DNA from: Methylorubrum populi
Lineage (GTDB): Bacteria; Pseudomonadota; Alphaproteobacteria; Rhizobiales; Beijerinckiaceae
Assembly (NCBI RefSeq): GCF_002355515.1
Contig: NZ_AP014809.1
Coordinates: 3,310,501 to 3,374,500, forward strand
DNA length: 64,000 nt
Direction of reading: 5' to 3'
Part shown: piece by piece, positions 9,120-19,340 of the stretch
Layout: each line of letters begins with the position of its first letter
Position numbering within the stretch: position 1 is the first letter of the stretch
The notes under the pieces: model-generated
What the model was told of the DNA's origin: nothing
The model's input: only the letters and a program-made list of their open reading frames with translations
The model's database searches: none
Translations under genes and position numbers: made by a program

Positions 9120-9196
9120 TGGTACCACCGCCCCGGCTCGAACGGGGGACCCCTAGATCCACAATCTAGTGCTCTAACCAACTGAGCTACGGCGGC
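9120..9196 (-). tRNA. tRNA-His (GTG anticodon)
   Basis: Complete cloverleaf on the minus strand with encoded CCA. The anticodon stem CTAGA/TCTAG encloses the loop TTGTGGA, giving anticodon GTG (histidine). The acceptor stem GCCGCCG pairs with CGGTGGT, so the top pair is G1-U72 and the discriminator is A73. The base before G1 is T, so no G-1 is encoded. This is the unusual alphaproteobacterial tRNA-His form rather than the usual G-1:C73 type. T-arm GTTCGAG and D-arm AGCTCAGTTGGTTAGAGC are normal. Confidence 0.97.
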
Positions 9197-9343
9197 ACGT
9201 GAGGGGGGACTTATCCCGAGCCTCGCGGCATTTCAAGCACCTTGAAGGCATCTCCCGGCGGTTCGCGCCCTCGATCCACGGGTGCTAGACGGCGAATGCA
9301 TAGGCGCCATGGCCTCGAGTCGGCTTCACTCCCCACGAATGCG

Positions 9344-11188
9344 ATGAATCCGTCCACAATCTCCTCCGCCAAGGCTCCTCTCATCCTGGCGCCGGCACGG
9401 CTTCGGGCCTGGGTGCGAGGAAGCGAAGTGGCCCTCGTGCTGCTTGCAGCCGTCACGGGCTGCGTCGGGGGCCTCGCCGTTGCCGGCATGAGCGGCGCCA
9501 GCCAGCTCCTGCGCGAGTGGCTCTATCGTCTTCCCGCCGGCCAACGCCTCAGCAGCCTCACGGATCTTCCCACCGAGGGCCTGATGGGTCTTCCCTTTCT
9601 GGCCCCGGCACTCGGCGGTGCCGTCCTCGGCTTGATGCTTCTGGTCTCCACGCGAGGGCGCGGCAGGACCAAGCGCGCCGCGGTCGATCCGATCGAGGCG
9701 AACGCGCTGCACGGCGGGTGGATGTCGCTGCGCGGCTCCCTCGACGTGGCAGCGCAGAACGTGGTCTCGAACGGCTGCGGCGCTTCGGTCGGGCTGGAGG
9801 CCGGCTATACCCAGATCGCGGCGGGGATCGCCTCGCGGCTCGGGATCGCCTTCGAGATGCGGCGCTCGGACCTGCGGACCCTGGTCGGCTGCGGCTCGGC
9901 GGCCGCCATCGCCGCCGCCTTCGGATCGCCGCTCACCGGCGCCTTCTACGCGTTCGAGCTCATCATCGGCACCTACACGATCGCGACGCTCGCCCCGGTG
10001 GTCGTCGCGGCCCTGTGCGGCAGTCTGGTGATGCGGGCGCTGGCGCCGCAGCCCGCCTTCGTCGATGTCGGCGCGCTGGCGCTCGCCAAGTCCGCGGCCG
10101 TGGATGCGGGCGACACGCTGCCCTGCCTCGCCCTTGGGCTGATCTGTGCCGGACTGGCGGTGCTGCTGATGCGCGGCGTCACCCTTGTGGAGAACGGCTT
10201 TCGCGCCTCGCGGCTGCCCGCGCCGGTGCGGCCGATCCTCGGCGGCCTGTGCGTCGGTGGTCTGGCGCTGGCGACGACGCCTCAGGTGCTCTCCGCCGGA
10301 CACGGCGCGCTCCACATCTATCTCGCGCCCGAAGCGACGGCCGGGCTCGGTGCGCTTGCCGGGCTGGTCGTCGCCAAGGCCGCGGCCTCGGCGATGTCGA
10401 TCGGCTCGGGTTTTCGCGGCGGTCTGTTCTTCGCGTCTTTGTTTCTCGGTGCTCTGGTGGGTCGCCTGTTCGCCGGCCTTGGACCGATGGTCTGGCCCGG
10501 TTTCGAAGCGTTCGGCCTCGCTCCGGTCGGTTACGCGGTGGTCGGCATGAGCGCCTTCGCCGTCGCCATCGTCGGCGGCCCCCTCACCATGACCTTCCTC
10601 GCTCTTGAGATGACCGGAAGCTTTCCCGTCACAGGGCTCGTGCTCGCCTCGGTGATCGCCTCGTCGCTCACGGTGCGGAAGACCTTCGGCTACTCCTTCG
10701 CCACCTGGCGTTTCCATCTGCGCGGCGAGACCATCCGCAGCGCCCACGATGTCGGCTGGATGCGCAACCTCACGGTCGGGCGAATGATGCGCAAGGATCT
10801 CCGGCCGGTTCCCCTCGACACGCCGATGGCGACGTTTCTGCGGGCCCATCCCCTGGGCTCGCCGTCGCGGGTCGTCGTGGTCGACGAGCACGATCGCTAC
10901 GCGGGAATCGTGCTCGTGCCCGAGGCTCATGCCCGTGCCGCGGAGAACGGAGGAGAAGCGCCGCGCTTGGCCGACGTCGTCCGCTACCCGACGTCGTTTC
11001 TTCTCGCCGACATGACCGTCAAGCAGGCGGCGGCCGCCTTCGATCAGGCCGAGAGCGAGACGCTTGCCGTTCTCGACGACGCGCAGAGCCGCAGGGTCAT
11101 CGGATTGCTGACGGAGAGCCACACGCTGAAGCGCTACAGCGAGGAGCTGGACCGGCAGCGCCGCGCCATGCTCGGCGAAGCGGCCTGA
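9344..11188 (+). CDS. ClC-type chloride channel/antiporter with CBS domains, divergent filter
   Basis: Integral membrane protein of 614 residues with about ten hydrophobic helices in the ClC arrangement and a C-terminal pair of CBS-like segments (about 480-600). The helix-F region reads ASVGLEAGYTQ, keeping the glutamate that acts as gate in ClC proteins. The usual GSGIP filter is replaced by a segment reading VDPIEANALHGG, and the helix-N signature GxFxP reads GGLFFASLF. It is therefore a ClC subgroup whose ion selectivity should not be assumed. The start at 9344 is chosen among several in-frame ATGs because it leads into the first helix after a short tail. It is divergent from tRNA-His. Confidence 0.85.
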   Translation: MNPSTISSAKAPLILAPARLRAWVRGSEVALVLLAAVTGCVGGLAVAGMSGASQLLREWLYRLPAGQRLSSLTDLPTEGLMGLPFLAPALGGAVLGLMLLVSTRGRGRTKRAAVDPIEANALHGGWMSLRGSLDVAAQNVVSNGCGASVGLEAGYTQIAAGIASRLGIAFEMRRSDLRTLVGCGSAAAIAAAFGSPLTGAFYAFELIIGTYTIATLAPVVVAALCGSLVMRALAPQPAFVDVGALALAKSAAVDAGDTLPCLALGLICAGLAVLLMRGVTLVENGFRASRLPAPVRPILGGLCVGGLALATTPQVLSAGHGALHIYLAPEATAGLGALAGLVVAKAAASAMSIGSGFRGGLFFASLFLGALVGRLFAGLGPMVWPGFEAFGLAPVGYAVVGMSAFAVAIVGGPLTMTFLALEMTGSFPVTGLVLASVIASSLTVRKTFGYSFATWRFHLRGETIRSAHDVGWMRNLTVGRMMRKDLRPVPLDTPMATFLRAHPLGSPSRVVVVDEHDRYAGIVLVPEAHARAAENGGEAPRLADVVRYPTSFLLADMTVKQAAAAFDQAESETLAVLDDAQSRRVIGLLTESHTLKRYSEELDRQRRAMLGEAA

Positions 11189-11201
11189 GCGCGGCCGTGC
11201 T

Positions 11202-11702
11202 ATGGAAGGCCGGATGACCCTGCCCGCCCTTCTCGCCGCCATTGCCGTACTGCTCTCCCTGGGATCGGCCGCTCGGGCCGAATCCTGCGACGGCCTGACC
11301 GTGCGGCTGATCCGCGGCACCGGCGTCTCCCTGGCCGGGCGCAGCGGCTCCCTCGTCGTGTTCCGCGCCGCCGACGCCGATCGGATGAGCCTCGATTGCA
11401 CGGCGCCGCGACGGCTCCTGTTCCGATCGGACCGCCGCGAGCCGCCGCGAGCTTTCTTCGTCCTGATCGGGCTCGCCGCACGAACGCTTACCGGTGCGCC
11501 CGCGGAATCAGTCGAGGCTCTCGCCCAACGCCTGCACCAGGAGAGCCTGCTCACCGGCGCACCGCAACTCGACCGGGTCGGCGGTGCCGTCCTGCGCTGC
11601 GACCCCGGCGACCGACCGGACGGCCTCAGCACCGGCAGCCTGTGCCGTGTCGCGGCGGACCGCCCGCATCGCGGCCTTTCCCGCGCCGCAGGGCCGGGCT
11701 AG
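11202..11702 (+). CDS. Secreted hypothetical protein
   Basis: Protein of 166 residues of unknown function. A signal peptide is clear ([20 protein letters not shown], cleaved before ESCDG). The mature part is a small beta-rich domain with four cysteines (ESCDGL, SLDCTA, LRCDP, SLCRV) that could form two disulphides in the periplasm. ATG at 11202 or 11214 could be the start. It sits 13 bases after the ClC gene and 10 bases before kdsA, so the three may be co-transcribed. No link to KDO synthesis is evident. Confidence 0.6.
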   Translation: MEGRMTLPALLAAIAVLLSLGSAARAESCDGLTVRLIRGTGVSLAGRSGSLVVFRAADADRMSLDCTAPRRLLFRSDRREPPRAFFVLIGLAARTLTGAPAESVEALAQRLHQESLLTGAPQLDRVGGAVLRCDPGDRPDGLSTGSLCRVAADRPHRGLSRAAGPG

Positions 11703-11712
11703 AGCGGGCGTC

Positions 11713-12561
11713 ATGCCCGAGACCGCACAGACTTCCGGCCCCGTCGTCCGAACCGGCGCCGTCGCCTTCGCCAACCATCTGCCGCTGGCTCTGATCGCCG
11801 GCCCTTGCCAGCTCGAAGGACGAAACCACGCCCTCGAAGTCGCCGCCGCCCTCAAGGAGATGGCGAGCCGACTCGGAATCGGGCTCGTCTTCAAGTCGTC
11901 CTTCGACAAGGCCAACCGCACCTCCGGACGCTCGGCCCGCGGCGTCGGCCTCGACGAGGCGCTGCCGGTCTTCGCCGAGATTCGCGAGAGTCTCGGCCTG
12001 CCCGTCCTCACCGACGTGCACGAGGCCGAGCAATGCGAACGCGCGGCACAGGCCGTCGACATCCTGCAGATCCCGGCCTTTCTCTGCCGCCAGACGGACC
12101 TCCTGCTCGCCGCCGCGGCGACCGGGCGGGCCGTCAACGTCAAGAAGGGGCAGTTTCTCGCGCCCTGGGACATGGCGCACGTCGCCGCCAAGGTGACGGA
12201 GGCCGGCAATCCCAACGTCATCGTCACCGAGCGCGGCGCCTCATTCGGCTACAACACGCTCGTCTCGGACATGCGCTCTCTGCCGATCATGGCGCGTGTC
12301 ACCGGGGGCGCGCCGGTGGTGTTCGACGCGACGCACTCGGTGCAGCAACCCGGCGGCCAGGGCGCCACCTCCGGCGGGCAGCGGGAGTTCGTTGCGGTGC
12401 TCGCCCGCGCGGCGGTGGCGGTCGGGGTTGCGGGTGTCTTCATCGAGACCCATCCCGATCCCGACCGCGCGCCCTCCGACGGGCCGAACATGGTGGCGCT
12501 CGCCGATCTGCCGGCCCTGGTCGAAAGGCTGATGGCCTTCGACCGTCTCGCCAAGGGGTAA
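11713..12561 (+). CDS. kdsA: 3-deoxy-D-manno-octulosonate-8-phosphate synthase
   Basis: KdsA joins phosphoenolpyruvate and arabinose 5-phosphate to make KDO-8-phosphate for lipopolysaccharide inner core, in the cytoplasm. The 282-residue length is normal. Signature segments are [76 protein letters not shown] and FIETHPDPD. The asparagine in VNVKKGQF is the usual non-metal-type residue; a cysteine at that position would suggest the metal-dependent class. In several Rhizobiales kdsA lies near eno, as here. Confidence 0.97.
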   Translation: MPETAQTSGPVVRTGAVAFANHLPLALIAGPCQLEGRNHALEVAAALKEMASRLGIGLVFKSSFDKANRTSGRSARGVGLDEALPVFAEIRESLGLPVLTDVHEAEQCERAAQAVDILQIPAFLCRQTDLLLAAAATGRAVNVKKGQFLAPWDMAHVAAKVTEAGNPNVIVTERGASFGYNTLVSDMRSLPIMARVTGGAPVVFDATHSVQQPGGQGATSGGQREFVAVLARAAVAVGVAGVFIETHPDPDRAPSDGPNMVALADLPALVERLMAFDRLAKG

Positions 12562-12687
12562 GATCCAATCCGTCGCGTTCGTTTCAGGTCTCGTTCAGGC
12601 GCTGCGCGCTAGATTTTCCGGCAATCGAGAACAGCGGAGTGAACCGTGGGTCATCGGTGAAGCATTCGCTCGCCTCCGGGACCAGCG

Positions 12688-12713
12688 GGAACTTCCGGCA
12701 AAGCTCGGATGTT
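12688..12713 (+). promoter_or_regulatory. Candidate EcfG (general stress sigma) promoter
   Basis: GGAAC at 12688-12692, a 17-base spacer, then TGTT at 12710-12713. The PhyR/EcfG consensus reported for Methylobacterium is GGAAC, 16-17 bases, then cGTT, so this fits with one mismatch. It lies 50 bases before the start of the Gly/His/Tyr-rich secreted protein gene. Confidence 0.5.
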
Positions 12714-12763
12714 TGAACGCCAGAATGCTCTCGCAACGACGCTTCTGGATCGGAAAGGACGCT

Positions 12764-13066
12764 ATGCGTAAGCTCGCTCTTGTGACTGCCGCCCTGATCT
12801 CGGTCGGCACGCTGACCGCAACCTCCGCCGACGCGCGCCCCTATGGCCGCGGCTACGGTCATCACCACGGCCATTATCACGGCGGCTACGGCCCGCGCGC
12901 CTATTACGGCGGTCGCCGCCGCGGCATCGGCACCGGAGCCGCCGTCGGTCTCGGTATTGCGGGCCTCGCGGCCGGCGCGATTGCCGCCGGCGCCGCGCGC
13001 GACGCCTATGCCCGCGACAGCTATTACGGCCGCCCGGCCTACGGCTACTACGATTACGGCTACTGA
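12764..13066 (+). CDS. Small secreted Gly/His/Tyr-rich protein
   Basis: 100-residue exported protein of unknown function. The signal peptide MRKLALVTAALISVGTLTAT ends near ADA-RPYG. The mature part begins with a tract of glycine, histidine and tyrosine (GYGHHHGHYHGGYG) that could bind metal. A glycine/alanine-rich helix follows (GAAVGLGIAGLAAGAIAAGAA), resembling a glycine zipper that may insert in the envelope. The tail is tyrosine-rich. RBS AAAGGA lies before the start. The candidate EcfG promoter upstream suggests stress control (inference). Confidence 0.75.
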   Translation: MRKLALVTAALISVGTLTATSADARPYGRGYGHHHGHYHGGYGPRAYYGGRRRGIGTGAAVGLGIAGLAAGAIAAGAARDAYARDSYYGRPAYGYYDYGY

Positions 13067-13086
13067 GTTCTAAACCTCTGACGCGC

Positions 13087-13120
13087 GGAAAAGGCGGCCG
13101 GGCGACCGGCCGCCTTTTCC
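13087..13120. terminator. Strong bidirectional rho-independent terminator
   Basis: Perfect 15-base-pair hairpin, left arm 13087-13101 and right arm 13106-13120, with a four-base loop. The outer part of the stem is GGAAAA/TTTTCC, so it presents a T-tract on both strands. It ends the preceding small-protein gene. Confidence 0.85.
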
Positions 13121-13237
13121 GTGCGCGCCGTCGCCGAGGCTTGAAGCAGGCATCGCGTCGGACGAGACCGGACCAGGATTGCAACCTGGGCGGCAATGAG
13201 ACAGGTTCCGCCGCATCGCAGCAATCGCGGGGGAATC

Positions 13238-13756
13238 ATGCCTGTCATCGCAGCCGTCGTCGGAGCGGTCATGACGGGGTTGATGTACTACTTCATCTAC
13301 GGAAACGGGATGGAACAGCTCGACCGTTTCCTCGGTGACCGGCGCAATGCGAAGCTGAGGGCGCGCAGCGAAACCGCCTTCCGCGCCGCGCCGCTGCGCG
13401 CGATTCGCGACCCTGCCGATGCCGCCGGCGTCCTGATGATCCTGGTCGCGCTCGCTCGCGGCACCCCGACGCCGGAGCAGGAAGCGGTCATCGAGGCGGA
13501 GATGCGCAAAGTCACCGCCCCCGATGACGATCACGGCACGCGCATGGCCTATATCCGGCACGCCGCCGCCCAGGCCTCCGACGCCGACACCGCGGTCGAC
13601 CATCTCGCCCCGCTCCTGCGCGAAAAGCTCGATGCGTCCGAGCGCGACGATCTCGAACGGATGCTGGAGGCGGTGGCCGTCGTCCATGGCGGCCCGATCG
13701 ACGCGCAGGAGAAGCTGATCGCCCGCACCGTGCGCGTCCTGGCCGAGCCGCTGTGA
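13238..13756 (+). CDS. Membrane-anchored TerB-like protein
   Basis: 172-residue protein with one N-terminal hydrophobic anchor (PVIAAVVGAVMTGLMYYFIYG) and a helical C-terminal domain. That domain resembles the TerB/DjlA N-terminal fold: paired helices rich in acidic residues, including EQEAVIEAEM, ERDDLERMLEAVA and AQEKLIARTVRVL. TerB-like domains are scaffolds in metal and stress responses and bind divalent ions in some members. The family call rests on pattern only. RBS GGGGA precedes ATG 13238. It converges on queF with a 15-base gap. Confidence 0.6.
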   Translation: MPVIAAVVGAVMTGLMYYFIYGNGMEQLDRFLGDRRNAKLRARSETAFRAAPLRAIRDPADAAGVLMILVALARGTPTPEQEAVIEAEMRKVTAPDDDHGTRMAYIRHAAAQASDADTAVDHLAPLLREKLDASERDDLERMLEAVAVVHGGPIDAQEKLIARTVRVLAEPL

Positions 13757-13771
13757 CGGCAGACGCGGCGA

Positions 13772-14233
13772 TCAGCCCCGGCCGCGATAGGGCGCGACGC
13801 CCTGGTCCGGGAGCCAGACCGCTTTCGGCGGCTCGCCCGTCTGCCAGAACACATCGATCGGAATGCCGCCGCGGGGATACCAGTAGCCGCCGATGCGCAG
13901 CCAGCGCGGTTCGAGCAAGGTGGCGAGCCGCCGCCCGATCCCGACGGTGCAATCCTCGTGGAATGCGCCGTGATTGCGGAAGGCCCCGAGGTAGAGCTTC
14001 AGCGACTTCGACTCCACGAGCCAGCGGTCCGGCACGTAGTCGATGACGAGTGTTGCGAAATCCGGCTGACCCGTCACCGGGCAGAGCGATGTGAATTCCG
14101 GTGCGGTGAAGCGGGCGAGATAGTCGGTATCGGCATGCGGGTTCGGCACGCGGTCGAGTTGCGCGTCTTCCGGCGAGGTCGGGAGCGACGTCTGCCGTCC
14201 GAGTTGCTTGGCATGAGTCTCGATCGAATCCAT
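13772..14233 (-). CDS. queF: NADPH-dependent 7-cyano-7-deazaguanine reductase
   Basis: QueF reduces preQ0 to preQ1 in queuosine (tRNA wobble base) biosynthesis. It is the short, single-domain type of 153 residues. The catalytic cysteine is C51 in [10 protein letters not shown], with D58 as partner; the substrate-binding QueF motif ESKSLK is at 74-79, and NHGAFHEDC contains the conserved His/Glu. The frame stays open upstream across the eno antisense strand, but [12 protein letters not shown] is the natural start. It is divergent from eno. No other que genes are in the window. Confidence 0.96.
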   Translation of the reverse strand: MDSIETHAKQLGRQTSLPTSPEDAQLDRVPNPHADTDYLARFTAPEFTSLCPVTGQPDFATLVIDYVPDRWLVESKSLKLYLGAFRNHGAFHEDCTVGIGRRLATLLEPRWLRIGGYWYPRGGIPIDVFWQTGEPPKAVWLPDQGVAPYRGRG

Positions 14234-14410
14234 CGATGCCCTATACGCGGCCCGCGCACGCCCGCCTATGGCAGGCCGTGAATGCCAGGGTTTCCATCGG
14301 ATCGGCGGTGCGAGCCCGATAAAATTCGCTGCATCGCGCCGATTTTGTCGAAACAGCCCGGCCCCGAGCACCCGCCGGGAGCTTGCCGACGTCCCGAGGT
14401 TGGCGGATAA

Positions 14411-15787
<1,377 letters not shown>

Positions 15788-15816
15788 ACCGTCCCGCAAT
15801 CGGGTATGAGATCGAG

Positions 15817-15851
15817 GGCGCGCCCGACCGGTCCGGTCGGACGCGCCTTTT
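15817..15851 (+). terminator. Rho-independent terminator after eno
   Basis: Hairpin with arms GGCGCG...CCGACCGG and CCGGTCGG...CGCGCC, one mismatch in the stem, followed by TTTT at 15848-15851. It lies 30 bases after the enolase stop and separates it from the ftsB-like gene. Confidence 0.75.
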
Positions 15852-15929
15852 CGCAAGCTCGGACCCGGCCGTGATGGTGGCGGATGGAAACCCTTTCTTC
15901 ACCCTGTTCGGGCGAAGCTTTCACCCGCC

Positions 15930-16241
15930 ATGGTCATCCGTCGCCGCGTCCGCGCCATCGTCGTTCCCGCCGTCCTGTGGACGGTCTCCGCCCTCGTGGT
16001 CGGCTACTTCGTGCATCAGGCCGAGAGCGGCAGCCGCGGCCTGGAGGCCAAGCGGGTTCTGAAGGTCGAAGCCTATGGACTGACCCAGGAGTTGAACGCG
16101 GCGAAAGCGGAGCGGGCCACCTGGGAGCACAGAGTGTCCCTGCTGCGAAGCGAGCAGATCGACCGCGACCTTTTGGAAGAACGAGCGCGCGTTGTCCTCG
16201 GGCGGGTTCACGCAAACGACCTTGTGATTATCGGTCCGTGA
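15930..16241 (+). CDS. Septum formation initiator, FtsB/DivIC family
   Basis: 103-residue single-pass membrane protein. An N-terminal basic stretch (MVIRRRVR) is followed by one transmembrane helix (about 9-29) and a coiled coil (about 35-80, GLEAKRVLKVEAYGLTQEL onward). The usual ending is a short loop in which LLEERARVVLGRVHANDLVII replaces the E. coli LVEEQARNELGMV type segment. FtsB acts with FtsL and FtsQ in the divisome in the inner membrane. It follows eno and precedes pdhA, a conserved placing in Rhizobiales. Confidence 0.88.
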   Translation: MVIRRRVRAIVVPAVLWTVSALVVGYFVHQAESGSRGLEAKRVLKVEAYGLTQELNAAKAERATWEHRVSLLRSEQIDRDLLEERARVVLGRVHANDLVIIGP

Positions 16242-16416
16242 ATTTTATTTCCGCGGTGTTCAACTCGTAAAAGTTTCATTTGCACTGTCTTCGCAGCCAG
16301 ACCCTTGCTGCAATCGTAGCGGTAACAGCACTTGATGGCTGTCAGCACGCCCCTCGATTTCCGCAAATCGCTGCCCTAGAACCCCTGCCAACAGAGCGTG
16401 ATGTTGGGAGGACGCG

Positions 16417-17466
16417 ATGGCTGCGGGCAGCGAGGCGGGGAAACCTGCGGCGGGAACGGACGCGCCGCAACATCAGCCGGCTCCGAATATTCCCCAGTTC
16501 ACGAAGGACGAAGATCTTCACGCCTATCGCGAGATGCTGTTGATCCGCCGCTTCGAGGAGAAGGCGGGACAGCTCTACGGCATGGGCCTGATCGGCGGCT
16601 TCTGCCATCTCTATATCGGCCAGGAAGCGGTCGTCGTCGGCATGCAGATGGCCGGCGAGGACGGTGACCAGAACATCACCGGCTACCGCGATCACGGTCA
16701 CATGCTCGCCTGCGGCATGGATCCGAAGGGCGTGATGGCCGAGCTGACCGGGCGCCGCGGAGGCTATTCCCGCGGCAAGGGCGGCTCGATGCACATGTTC
16801 AGCCGCGAGAAGCAGTTCTTCGGCGGCCACGGCATCGTCGGTGCGCAGGTCGCGCTCGGCACCGGCCTCGCCTTCGCCGACGCCTACCTCAAGAACGGCA
16901 AGGTCAGCTTCACCTATATGGGCGACGGCGCGGCCAACCAGGGTCAGGTCTACGAGAGCTTCAACATGGCGGCTCTGTGGAAGCTGCCGGTGGTCTACGT
17001 GATCGAGAACAACCGCTACGCCATGGGCACCTCGGTGGCCCGCGCCTCGGCGCAGACGGACTTCTCGAAGCGCGGTCTCTCCTTCGGCATTCCCGGCGAG
17101 CAGGTCGACGGCATGGACGTGCGCACGGTCCGCGAGGCCGCGGCACGTGCGATCAACCACGCCCGCTCGGGCGAGGGCCCCTACATCCTCGAGATGCAGA
17201 CCTACCGTTATCGCGGCCATTCGATGTCCGATCCGGCCAAGTACCGGTCGAAGGACGAAGTCTCGAAGATGCGCGACGAACACGATCCGATCGAGATGGT
17301 GCGCAAGCGCCTGCTCGAGGCGCACGGCGTACCCGAGGCCGACCTGAAGGGCATCGACGCCAAGGTCCGCGAGATCGTCAACGAATCCGCCGACTTCGCG
17401 ACGCACGATCCGGAGCCCGATCCCTCGGAGCTCTGGACCGACATCCTCCTCGAAGCCCGCGCCTGA
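16417..17466 (+). CDS. pdhA: Pyruvate dehydrogenase E1 component, alpha subunit
   Basis: Alpha subunit of the heterotetrameric E1, which decarboxylates pyruvate with thiamine diphosphate. 349 residues. The thiamine-diphosphate motif runs from [10 protein letters not shown] to VIENN, fitting GDG-x(22+)-[29 protein letters not shown] and the phosphorylation-loop-like segment [16 protein letters not shown] are typical. RBS GGGAGGACG precedes ATG. It is the first gene of pdhA-pdhB-DUF5076-pdhC-lpd. Confidence 0.97.
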   Translation: MAAGSEAGKPAAGTDAPQHQPAPNIPQFTKDEDLHAYREMLLIRRFEEKAGQLYGMGLIGGFCHLYIGQEAVVVGMQMAGEDGDQNITGYRDHGHMLACGMDPKGVMAELTGRRGGYSRGKGGSMHMFSREKQFFGGHGIVGAQVALGTGLAFADAYLKNGKVSFTYMGDGAANQGQVYESFNMAALWKLPVVYVIENNRYAMGTSVARASAQTDFSKRGLSFGIPGEQVDGMDVRTVREAAARAINHARSGEGPYILEMQTYRYRGHSMSDPAKYRSKDEVSKMRDEHDPIEMVRKRLLEAHGVPEADLKGIDAKVREIVNESADFATHDPEPDPSELWTDILLEARA

Positions 17467-17569
17467 ACGTGTCCCCGACACGCCTCCGGCCGGTTGGGCC
17501 GGAGGTTGGCGAGGCCTTCGCAAAAACACGCCCGACCGTCGACGCACCCGGATCGATAGAGCAGCGCAA

Positions 17570-19018
17570 ATGGCGACCGACATCCTGATGCCCGCCCTCT
17601 CTCCGACCATGGAGGAGGGAAAGCTCGCCAAATGGCTGAAGAAGGAGGGCGATCCGGTCAAGGCGGGCGATGTCCTGGTCGAGATCGAGACCGATAAGGC
17701 CACCATGGAAGTCGAGGCGATCGACGAGGGCATCCTCGCCAAGATCCTCGTCGCGGACGGGACCGAGAACGTCGCCGTCAACACGCCGATCGCCATCATC
17801 GCCGAAGAGGGCGAGGACGTCTCGGCCGCGGCCGCGAGCGGCGGCAAGGGCAAGCCCAACGGCGCCTCCGGCGGCGAGCCCGCCCCGACCCCCGACATGC
17901 AGGCCGAGGGCATGGCTGACGCCTCGGCCGCGTCCGCCAAGACCGGGGATGACGCGCCGAAGGCCCAGGCCGCACCGGCCGTCATCACCAACAAGGCGCC
18001 CGATCCGGTGATGGAGGAGTTCCCCGCCGACTCCCCGATGAAGACCATGACCGTGCGCGAGGCCCTGCGCGACGCCATGGCCGAGGAGATGCGCAAGGAC
18101 GAGAAGGTCCTCGTGATGGGCGAGGAGGTTGCCGAGTACCAGGGCGCCTACAAGATCACGCAGGGACTGCTTCAGGAATTCGGGGCTCGGCGCGTGGTCG
18201 ATACGCCGATCACCGAGCACGGCTTCGCCGGTATCGGCGTCGGCGCGGCCTTCATGGGCCTGAAGCCGATCGTCGAGTTCATGACGTTCAACTTCGCCAT
18301 GCAGGCGATCGACCACATCATCAACTCGGCGGCCAAGACCCTCTACATGTCCGGCGGACAGCTCGGTTGTCCGATCGTCTTCCGCGGCCCCAACGGCGCG
18401 GCCGCCCGTGTCGGCGCGCAGCACAGCCACGACTACGCCGCGTGGTACTCCAACGTGCCGGGCCTCAAGGTGATCGCGCCCTACACGGCCTCCGACGCCA
18501 AGGGCCTGCTTAAGGCGGCGATCCGCGATCCCAACCCGGTGATCTTCCTCGAGAACGAGATCCTCTACGGCCAGTCCTTCCCGGTGCCGGAGATCGACGA
18601 CCTCGTGCTGCCGATCGGCAAGGCGCGCATCCACCGTCCCGGCAAGGACGTCACCATCGTCTCCTTCTCCATCGGCATGACCTACGCCCTCAAGGCGGCG
18701 CAGGCGCTCGCCGAAGAAGGCATCGAGGCTGAGGTGATCGATCTGCGCACGATCCGTCCGATGGACAGCGCCACGGTGGTGGAATCGGTCAAGAAGACCG
18801 GCCGCTGCGTCTGCGTCGAAGAGGGCTTCCCGCAATCGGGCGTCGGCGCCGAGATCGTCGCCCGCCTGATGGTCGATGCCTTCGACTATCTCGACGCTCC
18901 GGTTCTGCGCGTCACCGGCAAGGACGTGCCGATGCCCTACGCCGCCAACCTCGAGAAGCTGGCTCTTCCGAGCGTGGCGGAGGTCGTCGAGGCGGTCAAA
19001 AGCGTCTGCTACAAGTAA
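17570..19018 (+). CDS. pdhB: Pyruvate dehydrogenase E1 component, beta subunit with N-terminal lipoyl domain
   Basis: 482 residues, longer than the roughly 330 of a plain E1 beta because an intact lipoyl domain precedes it. The lipoylation site is K43 in [13 protein letters not shown]. An Ala/Pro/Gly-rich linker (about 85-145) leads to the E1 beta domain, which starts near [17 protein letters not shown] and contains [44 protein letters not shown] and the C-terminal transketolase domain. A lipoyl domain on E1 beta is known in alphaproteobacteria. It is 103 bases after pdhA. Confidence 0.97.
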   Translation: MATDILMPALSPTMEEGKLAKWLKKEGDPVKAGDVLVEIETDKATMEVEAIDEGILAKILVADGTENVAVNTPIAIIAEEGEDVSAAAASGGKGKPNGASGGEPAPTPDMQAEGMADASAASAKTGDDAPKAQAAPAVITNKAPDPVMEEFPADSPMKTMTVREALRDAMAEEMRKDEKVLVMGEEVAEYQGAYKITQGLLQEFGARRVVDTPITEHGFAGIGVGAAFMGLKPIVEFMTFNFAMQAIDHIINSAAKTLYMSGGQLGCPIVFRGPNGAAARVGAQHSHDYAAWYSNVPGLKVIAPYTASDAKGLLKAAIRDPNPVIFLENEILYGQSFPVPEIDDLVLPIGKARIHRPGKDVTIVSFSIGMTYALKAAQALAEEGIEAEVIDLRTIRPMDSATVVESVKKTGRCVCVEEGFPQSGVGAEIVARLMVDAFDYLDAPVLRVTGKDVPMPYAANLEKLALPSVAEVVEAVKSVCYK

Positions 19019-19028
19019 ATACAGGTCA

Positions 19029-19307
19029 ATGTCGGAAAAATTCGAAGAACTCGAGATCCCGCCCGACGCTCTGGAACAGGGCGGGATTGAGATCGTGCGC
19101 GCCTCGATCGTCGATGGAGCTGTGAGCGTGGCGCTCCGGCGGGCCTTCGACGACCCGGCCACCTGGGGCCGCCTGCTCATCGACCTCGCGCGGCAGGCCG
19201 CCCGCGCCTACGCCCTGGAGGCGGACATCTCGGAGGAGGAAGCCTTCGAGCGCATCCGTGCCGGGTGGGAGGCGGAGAGCCTCGCCCCCAACAACCCACT
19301 CAACTGA
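19029..19307 (+). CDS. DUF5076 family protein encoded inside the pdh operon
   Basis: 92-residue cytoplasmic protein, acidic and mostly helical (ATWGRLLIDLARQAARAYALE, SEEEAFERIRAGWEAE). It matches what I recall of DUF5076, a family with no assigned function. It begins 10 bases after the pdhB stop and ends 33 bases before pdhC, so it is almost certainly translated with the E1 and E2 subunits. There is no lipoyl, biotin or cofactor motif. A role as assembly factor or regulator of the complex is an inference from position only. Confidence 0.8.
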   Translation: MSEKFEELEIPPDALEQGGIEIVRASIVDGAVSVALRRAFDDPATWGRLLIDLARQAARAYALEADISEEEAFERIRAGWEAESLAPNNPLN

Positions 19308-19340
19308 CCCTTCCTCTCAAGGCCGCTCGGGAACGACACG

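Noticed and set aside
9326..11632. 768-residue minus-strand frame opposite the ClC gene
   Set aside because: Arg/Gln/His-rich antisense composition, no motif, and the ClC frame is clear.
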